This document shows, one piece after another, positions 1 through 7,254 of a DNA stretch of 11,831 nucleotides. Below the pieces are notes generated by a model. It saw only the letters and a program-made list of their open reading frames with translations. It was not told the origin of the DNA and made no database searches. Every line of letters starts with the position of its first letter. Position 1 is the stretch's first letter. Position numbers and translations under genes: made by a program. The DNA comes from UBA12465 sp964408785 (GTDB taxonomy: Bacteria; Patescibacteriota; Patescibacteriia; Patescibacteriales; UBA12465), in assembly GCA_964408785.1 (NCBI GenBank), contig CAYPAS010000022.1, positions 1 to 11,831 of the forward strand, read 5' to 3'.

Positions 1-1
1 C

Positions 2-1129
2 CAGAAATCAGAAACAACTCTAAACAATGAAGTGATAAAAAATGCTGCTGCTTATAGAAATTCAAATCATCAAGAAACCGAAAGCAGGAGTTTTTCTAAT
101 CCCCACGGCCTGAATCCTCGTTATGTCTTTGAAAATTTTATCGTCGGCCGCGGCAATGAATTAGCCCACGCCGCTTGTTTAGCGGTCGTTAATAACCTCG
201 GCAAAGCCTATAACCCTCTTTTTATCTATGGCGGCGTCGGTCTAGGCAAAACTCATTTACTACAAGCGATTGGCAATGAAGTGGCCAAAAGAACTGACAA
301 AATACTATACGTTACCAGTGAAAAGTTTACCAACAACTACATACAGTCGGTAAAAGGCGGGCATGCTAAAGAATTCAAAAACCTTTACCGCAACGTTGAT
401 CTATTATTAGTCGATGACGTTCAGTTTATGGGAGGAAAAGATGGTACCCAGGAAGAGTTTTTTCATACTTTTAATGAATTACAACAAAACGATAAACAAA
501 TAGTCCTGACTTCCGACCGACCACCAAAAGCAATACCGGCTATTGAAAGCCGTTTAATAAGCCGTTTTGAATCAGGTATGGTTGCCGATGTCGGTAAACC
601 AGACATTGAAACCAAAATAGCTATTCTGGAAAAAAAGTCGATTGAAAAAGGCTTTCCTTTAGACAGGGAAATACTTTCTTATATAGCCGACCACGTCCAA
701 AATAACATCCGTGAATTAGAGGGTGCCCTAAATAAGGTAATAGTTTCCCACCAATTCAAATCAATATCACCTAACGTTGATAGCGTTAAGGAGGTTTTAA
801 GTGATTATGTGTCAAGCATCCAAATAAAATCCCTATCACCAAAAGAGGTTATCGATGCTACCGCCAAATTCTACAATATCAACGCCAAAGAATTGACTGG
901 TAATAGCCGGAAAAAAGAATTGGTTTGGCCTAGACAGATTGCTATCTATTTAATAAGAGAAGAGATAGGAACTTCCTACCCAGCTATCGGCGTTGAAATG
1001 GGGGGCCGCGATCACACCACCGCCATGCATTCCTACAATAAAATACAGCAGGAAGTCAAAGAAAAGGGAAACGAAAGAATAAAGCAAGAAATCGCTTCTA
1101 TTCGCCAACTTTTCAACAATTCTTATTAA
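2..1129 (+). CDS. dnaA: Chromosomal replication initiator DnaA, 5'-truncated by the window edge
   Basis: DnaA is the AAA+ ATPase that binds DnaA boxes and melts the origin. The frame is open back to base 2 with no stop, so the start and domain I lie outside the window; the GTG at 32 is internal. Counting residues from that GTG, the visible part is a short linker (1-27), then the AAA+ domain with Walker A GGVGLGKT (67-74), Walker B LLLVDD (124-129), sensor I LTSDR (159-163), the arginine-finger region SRLISRFE (173-180) and sensor II NNIRELEG (224-231). The DNA-binding domain IV follows (about 265-365), with the signature GGRDHTTAMHSYNKI (324-338). DHTT contacts the DnaA box in known structures. 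Tryptophan 299 sits just before PRQ, where E. coli has arginine. dnaN follows on the same strand after 256 bp, the classic bacterial order. The identification is certain; only the 5' end is missing. Confidence 0.98.
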   Translation, partial: QKSETTLNNEVIKNAAAYRNSNHQETESRSFSNPHGLNPRYVFENFIVGRGNELAHAACLAVVNNLGKAYNPLFIYGGVGLGKTHLLQAIGNEVAKRTDKILYVTSEKFTNNYIQSVKGGHAKEFKNLYRNVDLLLVDDVQFMGGKDGTQEEFFHTFNELQQNDKQIVLTSDRPPKAIPAIESRLISRFESGMVADVGKPDIETKIAILEKKSIEKGFPLDREILSYIADHVQNNIRELEGALNKVIVSHQFKSISPNVDSVKEVLSDYVSSIQIKSLSPKEVIDATAKFYNINAKELTGNSRKKELVWPRQIAIYLIREEIGTSYPAIGVEMGGRDHTTAMHSYNKIQQEVKEKGNERIKQEIASIRQLFNNSY

Positions 1130-1385
1130 AACAATCCAGAGGATAACTTGTTAATAAGCCTGTTTATTCCTAGTTAAATCTTTTGCGTAAAAAGTTGATA
1201 AGTGAAGAAGAAAAAAGCTCTAAACAATCAGCAAAGAAAACTCCAACAATACTATCCCCCAGATACAAACAAGAAAAAACAGTATTTACCGCCTTCAGTA
1301 TTGAAAAAATAAAAAGCTAACAGATTTTTCCACTCCCTTATTATTGTTATTAATTTAATATATTATATATTTATAATTAAATAAT
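1130..1385. other. dnaA-dnaN spacer, candidate replication origin element
   Basis: This 256-bp non-coding spacer lies where many bacterial origins sit. On the left and centre are degenerate DnaA-box-like 9-mers: TGTTAATAA at 1149-1157 (reverse complement one mismatch from TTATNCACA), AGTTGATAA at 1193-1201 (two mismatches on the minus strand) and TTTTCCACT at 1326-1334 (one mismatch from TTWTNCACA). On the right, 1339-1385 is almost pure A+T with a single G, as expected of a DNA unwinding element, but it also overlaps the dnaN promoter. No perfect TTATCCACA box is present. The origin call is an inference from position and composition; the real origin could be upstream of dnaA. Confidence 0.35.
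1344..1377 (+). promoter_or_regulatory. Candidate dnaN promoter, near-leaderless
   Basis: TTGTTA (1344-1349), 16 bp, then TATATT (1366-1371) forms a sigma70-like promoter. A perfect TATAAT lies at 1372-1377, only 8 bp before the dnaN ATG. Either -10 box would start transcription within about 8 nt of the ATG, and no Shine-Dalgarno sequence is present, so the message would be leaderless or nearly so. The AT-rich background makes chance matches easy. Confidence 0.45.
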
Positions 1386-2510
1386 ATGCAGTTCATCAGC
1401 CTCCAGGAAAACTTAAAAAGAAGTTTAAATATAGTTGGACATGCTACTTCAAAAAACATTAACCTCCCTATATTAAATAATATCTTAATAAGAACAGAGA
1501 ATGGTAATATAACTTTAATAGCCACCAACTTGGAAATAGGCGTAACTAACCAATTAAGAGGTAAGGTGGAAAAAGATGGAGAATTTACTGTCGACTCTAA
1601 ATTAATCAGCGAATACGTTAATTTGCTTTCCAGTGGTGAAAAAGTTTTAATAGAAAAAGACGGTAATGAATTAAAAGTTGAAAGCGGAAAGTATAAAACC
1701 AAAATAAAAGGAGAAGATACTAAAGAATTTCCCTTAATACCCAGCGTAATAAAAGATAAACCATACTCCTGCAAGGCTGATAAATTAAAAGAAGCTTTGA
1801 ATAGCGTTATATTTGCTGTTTCAAATAGTGAAAATCGCGTAGAGTTGGGCGGTGTGCTCTTTTCTTTTTCTGGTAAAAAATTAAGTTTGGCGGCGACTGA
1901 CAGCTATCGCTTAGCCGAAAGTATTATTGATATATCTTCTGATAATGAAGATGAGGAAAAAAAAGTGATAGTTCCTGCTAAAACGGCAGCCGAGCTCTTG
2001 CGGATAATAAACTCTGTTGATCCGGCCGCCTTTAATGATTCTGGTGAAGTAAAAATTTGTTTATCGGATAATCAAATATTGTTTTCCGTCGACTCGACAG
2101 ACCTCGTCTCTCGCTTGATAAACGGCCATTACCCGGATTATAAGCAGATCATCCCTAATCACAGTCAGACTAAGGTGAAAGTCGATAAGGGGGAGTTATT
2201 AAGGGCAGCTAAAGCAACGGCGCTTTTTTCTAAAGCTGGAGTTAATGACATAACTTTATGTTTTGTTAAGGGAAGAGTCACTGTATCCGCTTATTCTGGG
2301 GCTAGTGGTGAGAGTCAGGCGGATGTCGAAGCGGAAATTGAGGGCGATGATAATGAAGTAACTATTAATTATCGATATCTGATAGATGGTCTTAATAATA
2401 TTTCTGGGGAAATTGCCTGCTTAGAGCTTATTAACAATAATTCTCCTTGCTTGTTAAAATCCATTGAAGACAATGGTTATCTTTATATAGTGATGCCGAT
2501 AAAACAGTAA
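1386..2510 (+). CDS. dnaN: DNA polymerase III beta subunit (sliding clamp)
   Basis: The beta clamp is a ring-shaped homodimer that tethers DNA polymerase III and other partners to DNA. At 374 aa the protein is of normal length for three clamp domains (about 1-125, 126-255 and 256-374). Recognisable parts are the N-terminal strand MQFISLQENLKRSL with LPILNNILI at 27-35, TDSYRLAES at 171-179, which lines the partner-binding cleft, LINGHYPDYKQIIP at 244-257, and the C-terminus YLYIVMPIKQ, equivalent to the VMPMRL end of the E. coli clamp. The ATG at 1386 is the only start that gives a complete first domain. No Shine-Dalgarno sequence precedes it; a TATAAT lies 8 bp upstream. The gene follows dnaA and ends in a strong terminator. 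Identification is secure. Confidence 0.97.
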   Translation: MQFISLQENLKRSLNIVGHATSKNINLPILNNILIRTENGNITLIATNLEIGVTNQLRGKVEKDGEFTVDSKLISEYVNLLSSGEKVLIEKDGNELKVESGKYKTKIKGEDTKEFPLIPSVIKDKPYSCKADKLKEALNSVIFAVSNSENRVELGGVLFSFSGKKLSLAATDSYRLAESIIDISSDNEDEEKKVIVPAKTAAELLRIINSVDPAAFNDSGEVKICLSDNQILFSVDSTDLVSRLINGHYPDYKQIIPNHSQTKVKVDKGELLRAAKATALFSKAGVNDITLCFVKGRVTVSAYSGASGESQADVEAEIEGDDNEVTINYRYLIDGLNNISGEIACLELINNNSPCLLKSIEDNGYLYIVMPIKQ

Positions 2511-2530
2511 AATTTAGTTTATTTAGTTGT

Positions 2531-2561
2531 AAAAAAACCATCCCCGGTGGGGTGGTTTTTT
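2531..2561. terminator. Two-way intrinsic terminator between dnaN and the PBP gene
   Basis: The arms ACCA(T)CCCC and GGGGTGGT pair around a GGT loop, with one bulged T, and are flanked by seven A on the left and six T on the right. The hairpin can therefore end dnaN transcripts on the plus strand and, by symmetry, PBP transcripts converging from the other strand. Confidence 0.9.
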
Positions 2562-2576
2562 GTGTTATTTATCTTT

Positions 2577-5411
2577 CTATTCTATTTTTACATTAATCTG
2601 ATTGCTGGTAATAATTCCTTCGTTCCAATCGCTCAGATTGGCGAATATTTGGTAATTGCCGCTTGGCGGCTCTTTTTCCCACGTTTCGCTAAGAGATTTT
2701 TCTCGGGGATTATTTATGGTTTTAATGGTGTAAAGATTATTATTATCAAGATTTCTGGCCAGTATATCTATTTTATAAACAGAATCAATCTTACCCAGGG
2801 ATAGGCTTATTCTTAGAGGAAAATTATTTACTGACAAGTTCGCGCCATCCCGCGGCTCGATTATGCTTAAATTGTTTCCTGATTTACCTGGATTATTAGC
2901 AATTACTAAATTGAAATCAACCAGAGCTTCACCGCAAGCGCCTTTTTCGTCGCAAACTCTGGCTAACAAGGAATGATAACCGTTGTTTAGGAAAGATATA
3001 TCTTTTTTGAATTCATTTTCTAAACCATCGTGATTTTCCCAGAGAATTCCATTGATGAAATATTCGGTGTAGGCGATTTTATTCTTTGAAGTGCTTTGGA
3101 TGTTTATATCTAGCTCATTTTTATCAATCAAGGAATTTTTAGCCGGGGAAATTATGTTAACGCTTGGCGTGTCGATGTTTATCGGCGAAGAACCGTCGCT
3201 TGCTTCGTTATTTTTCTTGGCCCAAGCTTCGACTGAAGCTTCCCAATTTTTAAATTGGGGATCATCACCGGGATTTTCTGGGTTTCCGCCTAATGGATTT
3301 TCTCTGTTAACATAATACAGGATGCAATGGTGGTTCGGAACTATTTTTTCACTAATCAGTTCGGCGGGTGTTGATGACGAGGCGGGGAGTCCGGTGCTTA
3401 CATCAACTAAAACAGAGGTTTTAGGGATGATGCCATCTATTATTTCTTTACCAGTTTTGTAGTCATCAGGTGCTTTGAAAGTTTCTATCGGAGTTTTGCC
3501 TAAAGCTTTAAGCATAAAGTCGTGCCAGATAGGAGCGGCGACAACACTACCGTCAGCTTTGGCTTTCATTGCTCGGTTGTTATTGTTGCCAACCCAAACA
3601 CCGGCGACTAGTGATGGTGTGTAACCCACAGTCCAAGCATCGTGGTAATCGTTTGTAGTGCCCGTCTTAGCGGCTACCGGGCGTTCTCCGAGGTTCAGGT
3701 AGTTTTTGCTGCTAAAGATGAAGGAGCGGGCCTCGTTGTCGCTTAGGATGCTGTTTATCATTCTAGCTACCTGCGAATCAAGGACTTGGCTGCTTTTAGT
3801 TTTTGCTTCTTCTAAAGTCTTACCATCTTTGTCGACAACTTTTAGGATAGAAGTCACTTCACTTACTTGTCCATCGCGAGAGAAGGCGCTGTAGGCATTG
3901 ACGTGCTCTAGTAATTTAACTTCGGCGCCACCAAGAACAAAGGCTAGGCCGAAACGATTTTTATCGCCGAAAGTGCTGTAACCAAGGTGGCTAGCTAAAT
4001 TGAGGACATTATCTATACCGGCTAAGTATATCGCCTTGACAGCCGGTATATTCAAAGAACCGGCTAAGGCCTTTCTGATGCTGACTGGGCCATATTCTTG
4101 GCCGTTATAATTTTGGGGTATATAGGGTTGGCTGGGATCGGTAGAAAAATCAGTAATCGTATCGTAGAGTATGGTGTCGGGATTATAACCCAAGCCAAAA
4201 AGAGTGGCGTAAACTATTGGTTTCATTGATGACCCTGGTTGTCTAGGGCGGGTGGCGATATTTACTTGTCCGTCTATAGAATCATCGAAGAAGTCGCGTG
4301 AACCGACCATGGCTAGTATTTGTCCGGTTTTAGGATCAAGAGCTACTAGTGAAGCGTTTTCAGCTCCGTATTTTTCTGGATAATCCTTAGTCCTTTCTTT
4401 AATAACTTCTTCGGCAAAAGTTTGTTTGTCTATGTCGAGGGTGGTATAGATTTTTAAACCACCTTGTTCGATGGTTTTTTCTCCGTAACGATCAGCAAGA
4501 ATGTCTTTGACGTACATGACGAAGTGAGGAGCGATGATGTTGGTATCGGAATTTTTAAATTTCAATTCTTCTTTTTGGGCCGCTTCTTTTTGTTCTTGGC
4601 TGATATAACCTTGCTCCTCCATTAAACTAAGAACGTAATCCTTACGGCTGAATAATAAATCTTTGTTAGCGCCATACGGTGAATAACGGCTAGGTGCTTG
4701 GATGATAGCCGCTAAAATAGCTGATTCAGCTAAATCAACATCACGGACGCTTTTGCCGAAATATTTTTGGCTAGCCGCCTCGACGCCGTAAGCATTGGAA
4801 CCATAAGGGATTTCGTTAAGATACATCTGCAGGATTTCATCTTTGGAGAATTTTTGTTCTAGACGATAGGAGAGGACTAATTCCTTGATTTTTCTCGTGA
4901 TTCTTTTTTCTGGGGTTAGGACGGCATTTTTAATGAATTGCTGGGTCAAGGTTGAGCCGCCGGCACTGCGGTTGAAAATAACATTAGTGATTGAAGTTCT
5001 AAACATCGCCCAGATGCTGAAGCCGCCGTGCTTGTAATAATTTTTATCCTCAATGGCAATAGTCGCCTGCTTTACGTAATCAGGAATTTCCGTTAAAGAT
5101 ATCAGAGTGCGTTTCTGCTCACCGCTTATTTCGTAAAGGATGTGTTCGCCGCTACGATCATAGATCTTGGTGCTTTGAGCAATCTCTCTTTCTATTAATT
5201 GGTTAGGATTAGGCAAGTCTCTGGTTAAGAAGGCGACGTAGGCAAAAGCGAAGACGGCCGCGGCGACCGTGAAATAAATGGCCGCTTTTATCAATTTTTT
5301 CTTGATATCCGGTCGGTTTTTTAAACTGTTTACCCGCATGCGCTTTATTTGTTTGTTTTCTTTCCAGGAGGCGCTCCTTCTTTGTTTAAGCTGTGGTATT
5401 GGCATATTCAT
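2577..5411 (-). CDS. Class A penicillin-binding protein (PBP1A-type) with tandem Ig-like C-terminal repeats
   Basis: This is a bifunctional peptidoglycan synthase: a GT51 glycosyltransferase polymerises lipid II and a transpeptidase cross-links the strands outside the membrane. Residues 1-40 are basic and cytoplasmic, and 41-62 form the membrane anchor. The GT51 domain (about 85-245) has the catalytic glutamate E121 in EDKNYYKHGG, then GGSTLTQQ (151-158), RKIKE (173-177) and EILQMYLNEIPYG (192-204). The transpeptidase has S394-S-M-K397 (SxxK), S452-L-N454 (SxN) and K582-T-G584 (KTG), so both active sites look intact. At 944 aa it is longer than a basic PBP1A. The extra tail after residue 745 holds two related Ig-like-looking segments (about 749-836 and 847-944). 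The start at 5411 has no Shine-Dalgarno sequence; M3, two codons later, is an alternative. It is divergent from the RNA methyltransferase gene and ends with TAG. Confidence 0.95.
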   Translation of the reverse strand: MNMPIPQLKQRRSASWKENKQIKRMRVNSLKNRPDIKKKLIKAAIYFTVAAAVFAFAYVAFLTRDLPNPNQLIEREIAQSTKIYDRSGEHILYEISGEQKRTLISLTEIPDYVKQATIAIEDKNYYKHGGFSIWAMFRTSITNVIFNRSAGGSTLTQQFIKNAVLTPEKRITRKIKELVLSYRLEQKFSKDEILQMYLNEIPYGSNAYGVEAASQKYFGKSVRDVDLAESAILAAIIQAPSRYSPYGANKDLLFSRKDYVLSLMEEQGYISQEQKEAAQKEELKFKNSDTNIIAPHFVMYVKDILADRYGEKTIEQGGLKIYTTLDIDKQTFAEEVIKERTKDYPEKYGAENASLVALDPKTGQILAMVGSRDFFDDSIDGQVNIATRPRQPGSSMKPIVYATLFGLGYNPDTILYDTITDFSTDPSQPYIPQNYNGQEYGPVSIRKALAGSLNIPAVKAIYLAGIDNVLNLASHLGYSTFGDKNRFGLAFVLGGAEVKLLEHVNAYSAFSRDGQVSEVTSILKVVDKDGKTLEEAKTKSSQVLDSQVARMINSILSDNEARSFIFSSKNYLNLGERPVAAKTGTTNDYHDAWTVGYTPSLVAGVWVGNNNNRAMKAKADGSVVAAPIWHDFMLKALGKTPIETFKAPDDYKTGKEIIDGIIPKTSVLVDVSTGLPASSSTPAELISEKIVPNHHCILYYVNRENPLGGNPENPGDDPQFKNWEASVEAWAKKNNEASDGSSPINIDTPSVNIISPAKNSLIDKNELDINIQSTSKNKIAYTEYFINGILWENHDGLENEFKKDISFLNNGYHSLLARVCDEKGACGEALVDFNLVIANNPGKSGNNLSIIEPRDGANLSVNNFPLRISLSLGKIDSVYKIDILARNLDNNNLYTIKTINNPREKSLSETWEKEPPSGNYQIFANLSDWNEGIITSNQINVKIE

Positions 5412-5425
5412 TAATTAATATAGTT

Positions 5426-5449
5426 ATTATAACATAATTGATATATAAT
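5426..5449. promoter_or_regulatory. Divergent -10 elements for the PBP gene (-) and the RNA methyltransferase gene (+)
   Basis: The 61-bp divergent spacer carries a perfect TATAAT on each strand: minus strand at 5431-5426, with 14 bp to the PBP ATG, and plus strand at 5444-5449, with 23 bp to the methyltransferase ATG. No convincing -35 box is visible at 16-18 bp for either (plus strand TAGTTA at 5421-5426 is weak). The two promoters would have to overlap, so they may compete for polymerase. Neither gene has a Shine-Dalgarno sequence. Confidence 0.45.
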
Positions 5450-5472
5450 AAAATTGAAATAAATATCAGCTT

Positions 5473-6258
5473 ATGAAGATTATTGAAAGTCTGGATAATC
5501 AAACAATCAAAGACGTTGTTAAATTATTCGATAAACCGCGTTTTCGTCAAGAAAGCGGCCTTTTTGCGGTGGATGGCTTAAGGGAAATATCTTTTGCCCT
5601 GGCTTCTTCTTGGCAAGTGGAAAAAATATTCTATTGTCCGGAAATAGCTGATAAATTGCCGGATAATTTAAGCTTTTTTAGCGACCGTTTGATAGAATGT
5701 CGGGAAAATGTTTTTCGAAAAATGTCTTATAAGGATAATCCTGACGGATTTTTGGCGGTTTTTAAGATGAGAAAAGAAGATTTTTCTCAGGCGAACTTAG
5801 GTGCTTTGCCAGTACTCGTTTTAGAGAGTATAGAAAAACCAGGAAATATCGGAGCGGTATTAAGGACGGCTTACGCGGCTGGCATTAAAACTATTTTGCT
5901 TTGCGGCCAAGGTGCTTATCTTTATAACCCTAATGTTATTAGGGCGAGTGAAGGTTATATTTTTGGTTTATCAATATTTTCGGCAAGTAATGAAGATATT
6001 TATCAACGCTTGAAGGAGGAAAAATTTAAAATATTAGCTGCCGCTACTTCGGGGAATAAGGAGTATTATAAAGCGGATTTAAAAGGCGCGGTAGCTATTG
6101 TTTTAGGATCAGAAGCCGACGGACTAAGCGATTTTTGGTTAGAAAAAGCCGACGAACTATTGAGGATTCCCATGATTGCCGGTGTTGATTCCTTGAATAT
6201 TTCAGTTTCAGCCGCTATTATGATTTATGAAGCTAGGCGGCAATCCGGAACTTTTTAA
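5473..6258 (+). CDS. SpoU/TrmH-family (SPOUT) RNA 2'-O-ribose methyltransferase
   Basis: The enzyme transfers a methyl group from S-adenosylmethionine to a ribose 2'-OH in rRNA or tRNA. The N-terminal part (about 1-100) resembles the small substrate-binding domain of this family, starting with the typical pattern of RNA contact and FAVDGLREI at 31-39. The SPOUT catalytic domain (about 112-256) carries all three family motifs: KPGNIGAVLRTA (122-133, with the catalytic Asn/Arg region), LGSEADGLS (211-219) and IPMIAGVDSLNISVSA (232-247), which form the trefoil-knot cofactor site. At 261 aa it has the usual length of RlmB/TsnR-like enzymes. The exact target base cannot be read from sequence, so no gene symbol is given. 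It has no Shine-Dalgarno sequence, and a tRNA promoter begins only 4 bp after its stop codon. Confidence 0.92.
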   Translation: MKIIESLDNQTIKDVVKLFDKPRFRQESGLFAVDGLREISFALASSWQVEKIFYCPEIADKLPDNLSFFSDRLIECRENVFRKMSYKDNPDGFLAVFKMRKEDFSQANLGALPVLVLESIEKPGNIGAVLRTAYAAGIKTILLCGQGAYLYNPNVIRASEGYIFGLSIFSASNEDIYQRLKEEKFKILAAATSGNKEYYKADLKGAVAIVLGSEADGLSDFWLEKADELLRIPMIAGVDSLNISVSAAIMIYEARRQSGTF

Positions 6259-6262
6259 GTAA

Positions 6263-6291
6263 TTGACAATATAAAACAATTTTATTAATAT
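6263..6291 (+). promoter_or_regulatory. tRNA operon promoter
   Basis: A perfect -35 TTGACA (6263-6268), an exact 17-bp spacer and TAATAT (6286-6291) form a strong sigma70-type promoter. Predicted transcription start is near 6298, about 22 nt before tRNA-Arg. The same TTGACA-N17-TAATAT combination drives the 98-aa gene at 8381, which supports both calls. Confidence 0.8.
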
Positions 6292-6319
6292 AAGCAATAA
6301 TTGCTGATTAGCTAATTGC

Positions 6320-6391
6320 GCGCCCGTAGTTCAATGGATAGAACACCAGCCTTCTAAGCTGGTTATGAGGGTTCGATTCCCCCCGGGCGTA
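6320..6391 (+). tRNA. tRNA-Arg, anticodon TCT
   Basis: A full cloverleaf folds. The acceptor is GCGCCCG (6320-6326) with CGGGCGT (6384-6390), 7 bp with a G-U first pair. The D arm is GTTC/GAAC. The anticodon stem CCAGC/GCTGG encloses the loop CTTCTAA, with anticodon TCT at 6353-6355 reading AGA (and AGG by wobble). The T loop is TTCGATT. The T stem GAGGG/CCCCC has one A-C mismatch (positions 50-64). The discriminator is A at 6391. CCA is not encoded, so a CCA-adding enzyme is needed. Confidence 0.95.
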
Positions 6392-6404
6392 CGTTTGCTC
6401 TTAT

Positions 6405-6476
6405 GGTGCCTATGGTTTAATGGTAGAACGGCGGGTTGTGGTCCCGCTAGCCTGGGTTCGATTCCCAGTAGGCACC
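6405..6476 (+). tRNA. tRNA-His, anticodon GTG
   Basis: The acceptor is GTGCCTA (6406-6412) with TAGGCAC (6469-6475). The extra G(-1) at 6405 faces discriminator C73 at 6476, the hallmark of bacterial tRNA-His and the main identity element for histidyl-tRNA synthetase. The D arm is GTTT/GAAC, the anticodon stem GCGGG/CCCGC encloses TTGTGGT with anticodon GTG at 6438-6440, and the T arm CTGGG-TTCGATT-CCCAG is perfect. CCA is not encoded. It lies 13 bp after tRNA-Arg, almost certainly in the same transcript. Confidence 0.96.
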
Positions 6477-6482
6477 CAAATA

Positions 6483-6512
6483 AAAACACTCAAGCAAATG
6501 CTTGAGTGTTTT
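6483..6512. terminator. Two-way intrinsic terminator between the tRNAs and the peroxiredoxin gene
   Basis: A near-perfect inverted repeat, AAAACACTCAAGC and GCTTGAGTGTTTT, surrounds a 4-nt AAAT loop. A-rich and T-rich flanks on both sides let it act on the tRNA transcript (+) and on the converging perR-peroxiredoxin transcript (-). Confidence 0.9.
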
Positions 6513-6524
6513 GTTGCTAACCTA

Positions 6525-7247
6525 TTATTTTTTATCGATTATTTTATCAACATCTTCCTTCGGTAGCGGCTTGGTGCAGAAGAACCAATCGTGGCAAGTC
6601 ATATTTTCCTTGCCTTCCATGCGATCTTTGGCCACGCCGCAAGAACCAGCGGTTGGAACAATAACATCATCCCCGGGGCGCCAATCGGCAGGCAGGGCGA
6701 CAGAATAGGCGTCAGCAGTCTGTAATCCGACCAAGACGCGGTATAATTCATCAAAATTTCTCCCCAAACTTAAAGGATAATAGATGATGGCGCGGATAAT
6801 TCCTTTTGGATCAATAAAGAAAACCGCTCTAACCGCTTTAGTGCTACTTTCTCCTGGCTGTATCATGCCGTATTTTTTAGCCACCTCCATGCTAATGTCT
6901 TCAATAAGCGGGAATTTAACCTCAACATCCTTCATTCCTTTGTATTCGATTTTTTCTTTTATCGTCCTTAGCCAAGCGATGTGACTATAAAGTCCATCGA
7001 CCGACAAACCGACTAGTTGGCAATTAGCTTTTTTGAATTTTTCTTCCAAGCTGGCGAAAGTCATGAATTCCGAAGTGCAAACAGGCGTAAAATCAGCGGG
7101 GTGGCTGAATAGTATAGTCCAATTACCTTCGTATTGCTTAGGGAAATCAATTTCTCCTTGAGTGGTAACCGCCTTGAAAGATGGCGCTTTGTCGCCGATT
7201 CGCGGCATGGTTTGAATTGTTTCGTTGTTTATTTCTGATTTTTCCAT
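6525..7247 (-). CDS. Peroxiredoxin, Prx6 subfamily, archaeal thioredoxin-peroxidase type
   Basis: This thiol peroxidase reduces hydrogen peroxide, alkyl hydroperoxides and probably peroxynitrite in the cytoplasm. The AhpC/TSA fold spans about 15-155, with the active-site motif SHPADFTPVC (48-57): peroxidatic C57, with P50 and T54 of the PxxxTxxC motif and R140 completing the site. A Prx6-type C-terminal domain follows, to 240. It contains C218 and C224 in TCHDWFFC, spaced like the C207/C213 pair of the Aeropyrum pernix enzyme, plus C203 in GSCG. A disulfide relay from C57 to the C-terminal cysteines is therefore likely, by family analogy. The length is normal. Only 7 bp separate it from the perR stop (TAA TAA), with no Shine-Dalgarno sequence, so it is probably translated by coupling within a perR-prx operon under peroxide control. 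Confidence 0.93.
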   Translation of the reverse strand: MEKSEINNETIQTMPRIGDKAPSFKAVTTQGEIDFPKQYEGNWTILFSHPADFTPVCTSEFMTFASLEEKFKKANCQLVGLSVDGLYSHIAWLRTIKEKIEYKGMKDVEVKFPLIEDISMEVAKKYGMIQPGESSTKAVRAVFFIDPKGIIRAIIYYPLSLGRNFDELYRVLVGLQTADAYSVALPADWRPGDDVIVPTAGSCGVAKDRMEGKENMTCHDWFFCTKPLPKEDVDKIIDKK

Positions 7248-7254
7248 AAATTTA

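Noticed and set aside
32..34. GTG at 32 as the start of dnaA
   Set aside because: The frame is open upstream to the window edge, and DnaA domain I would be missing. The gene is cut by the window, not short.
1355..1774. Minus-strand open frame of 139 codons opposite dnaN
   Set aside because: It is antisense to conserved dnaN, has no family resemblance and crosses the dnaN promoter region.
2547..2804. Plus-strand open frame opposite the end of the PBP gene
   Set aside because: It begins inside the terminator hairpin and mirrors the PBP tail; no ribosome site or homology.
6293..6305. AGCAA-TAA-TTGCT inverted repeat before tRNA-Arg as a terminator of the methyltransferase gene
   Set aside because: The 5-bp AT-rich stem has no T tract and lies downstream of the tRNA promoter -10 box, in the tRNA leader.
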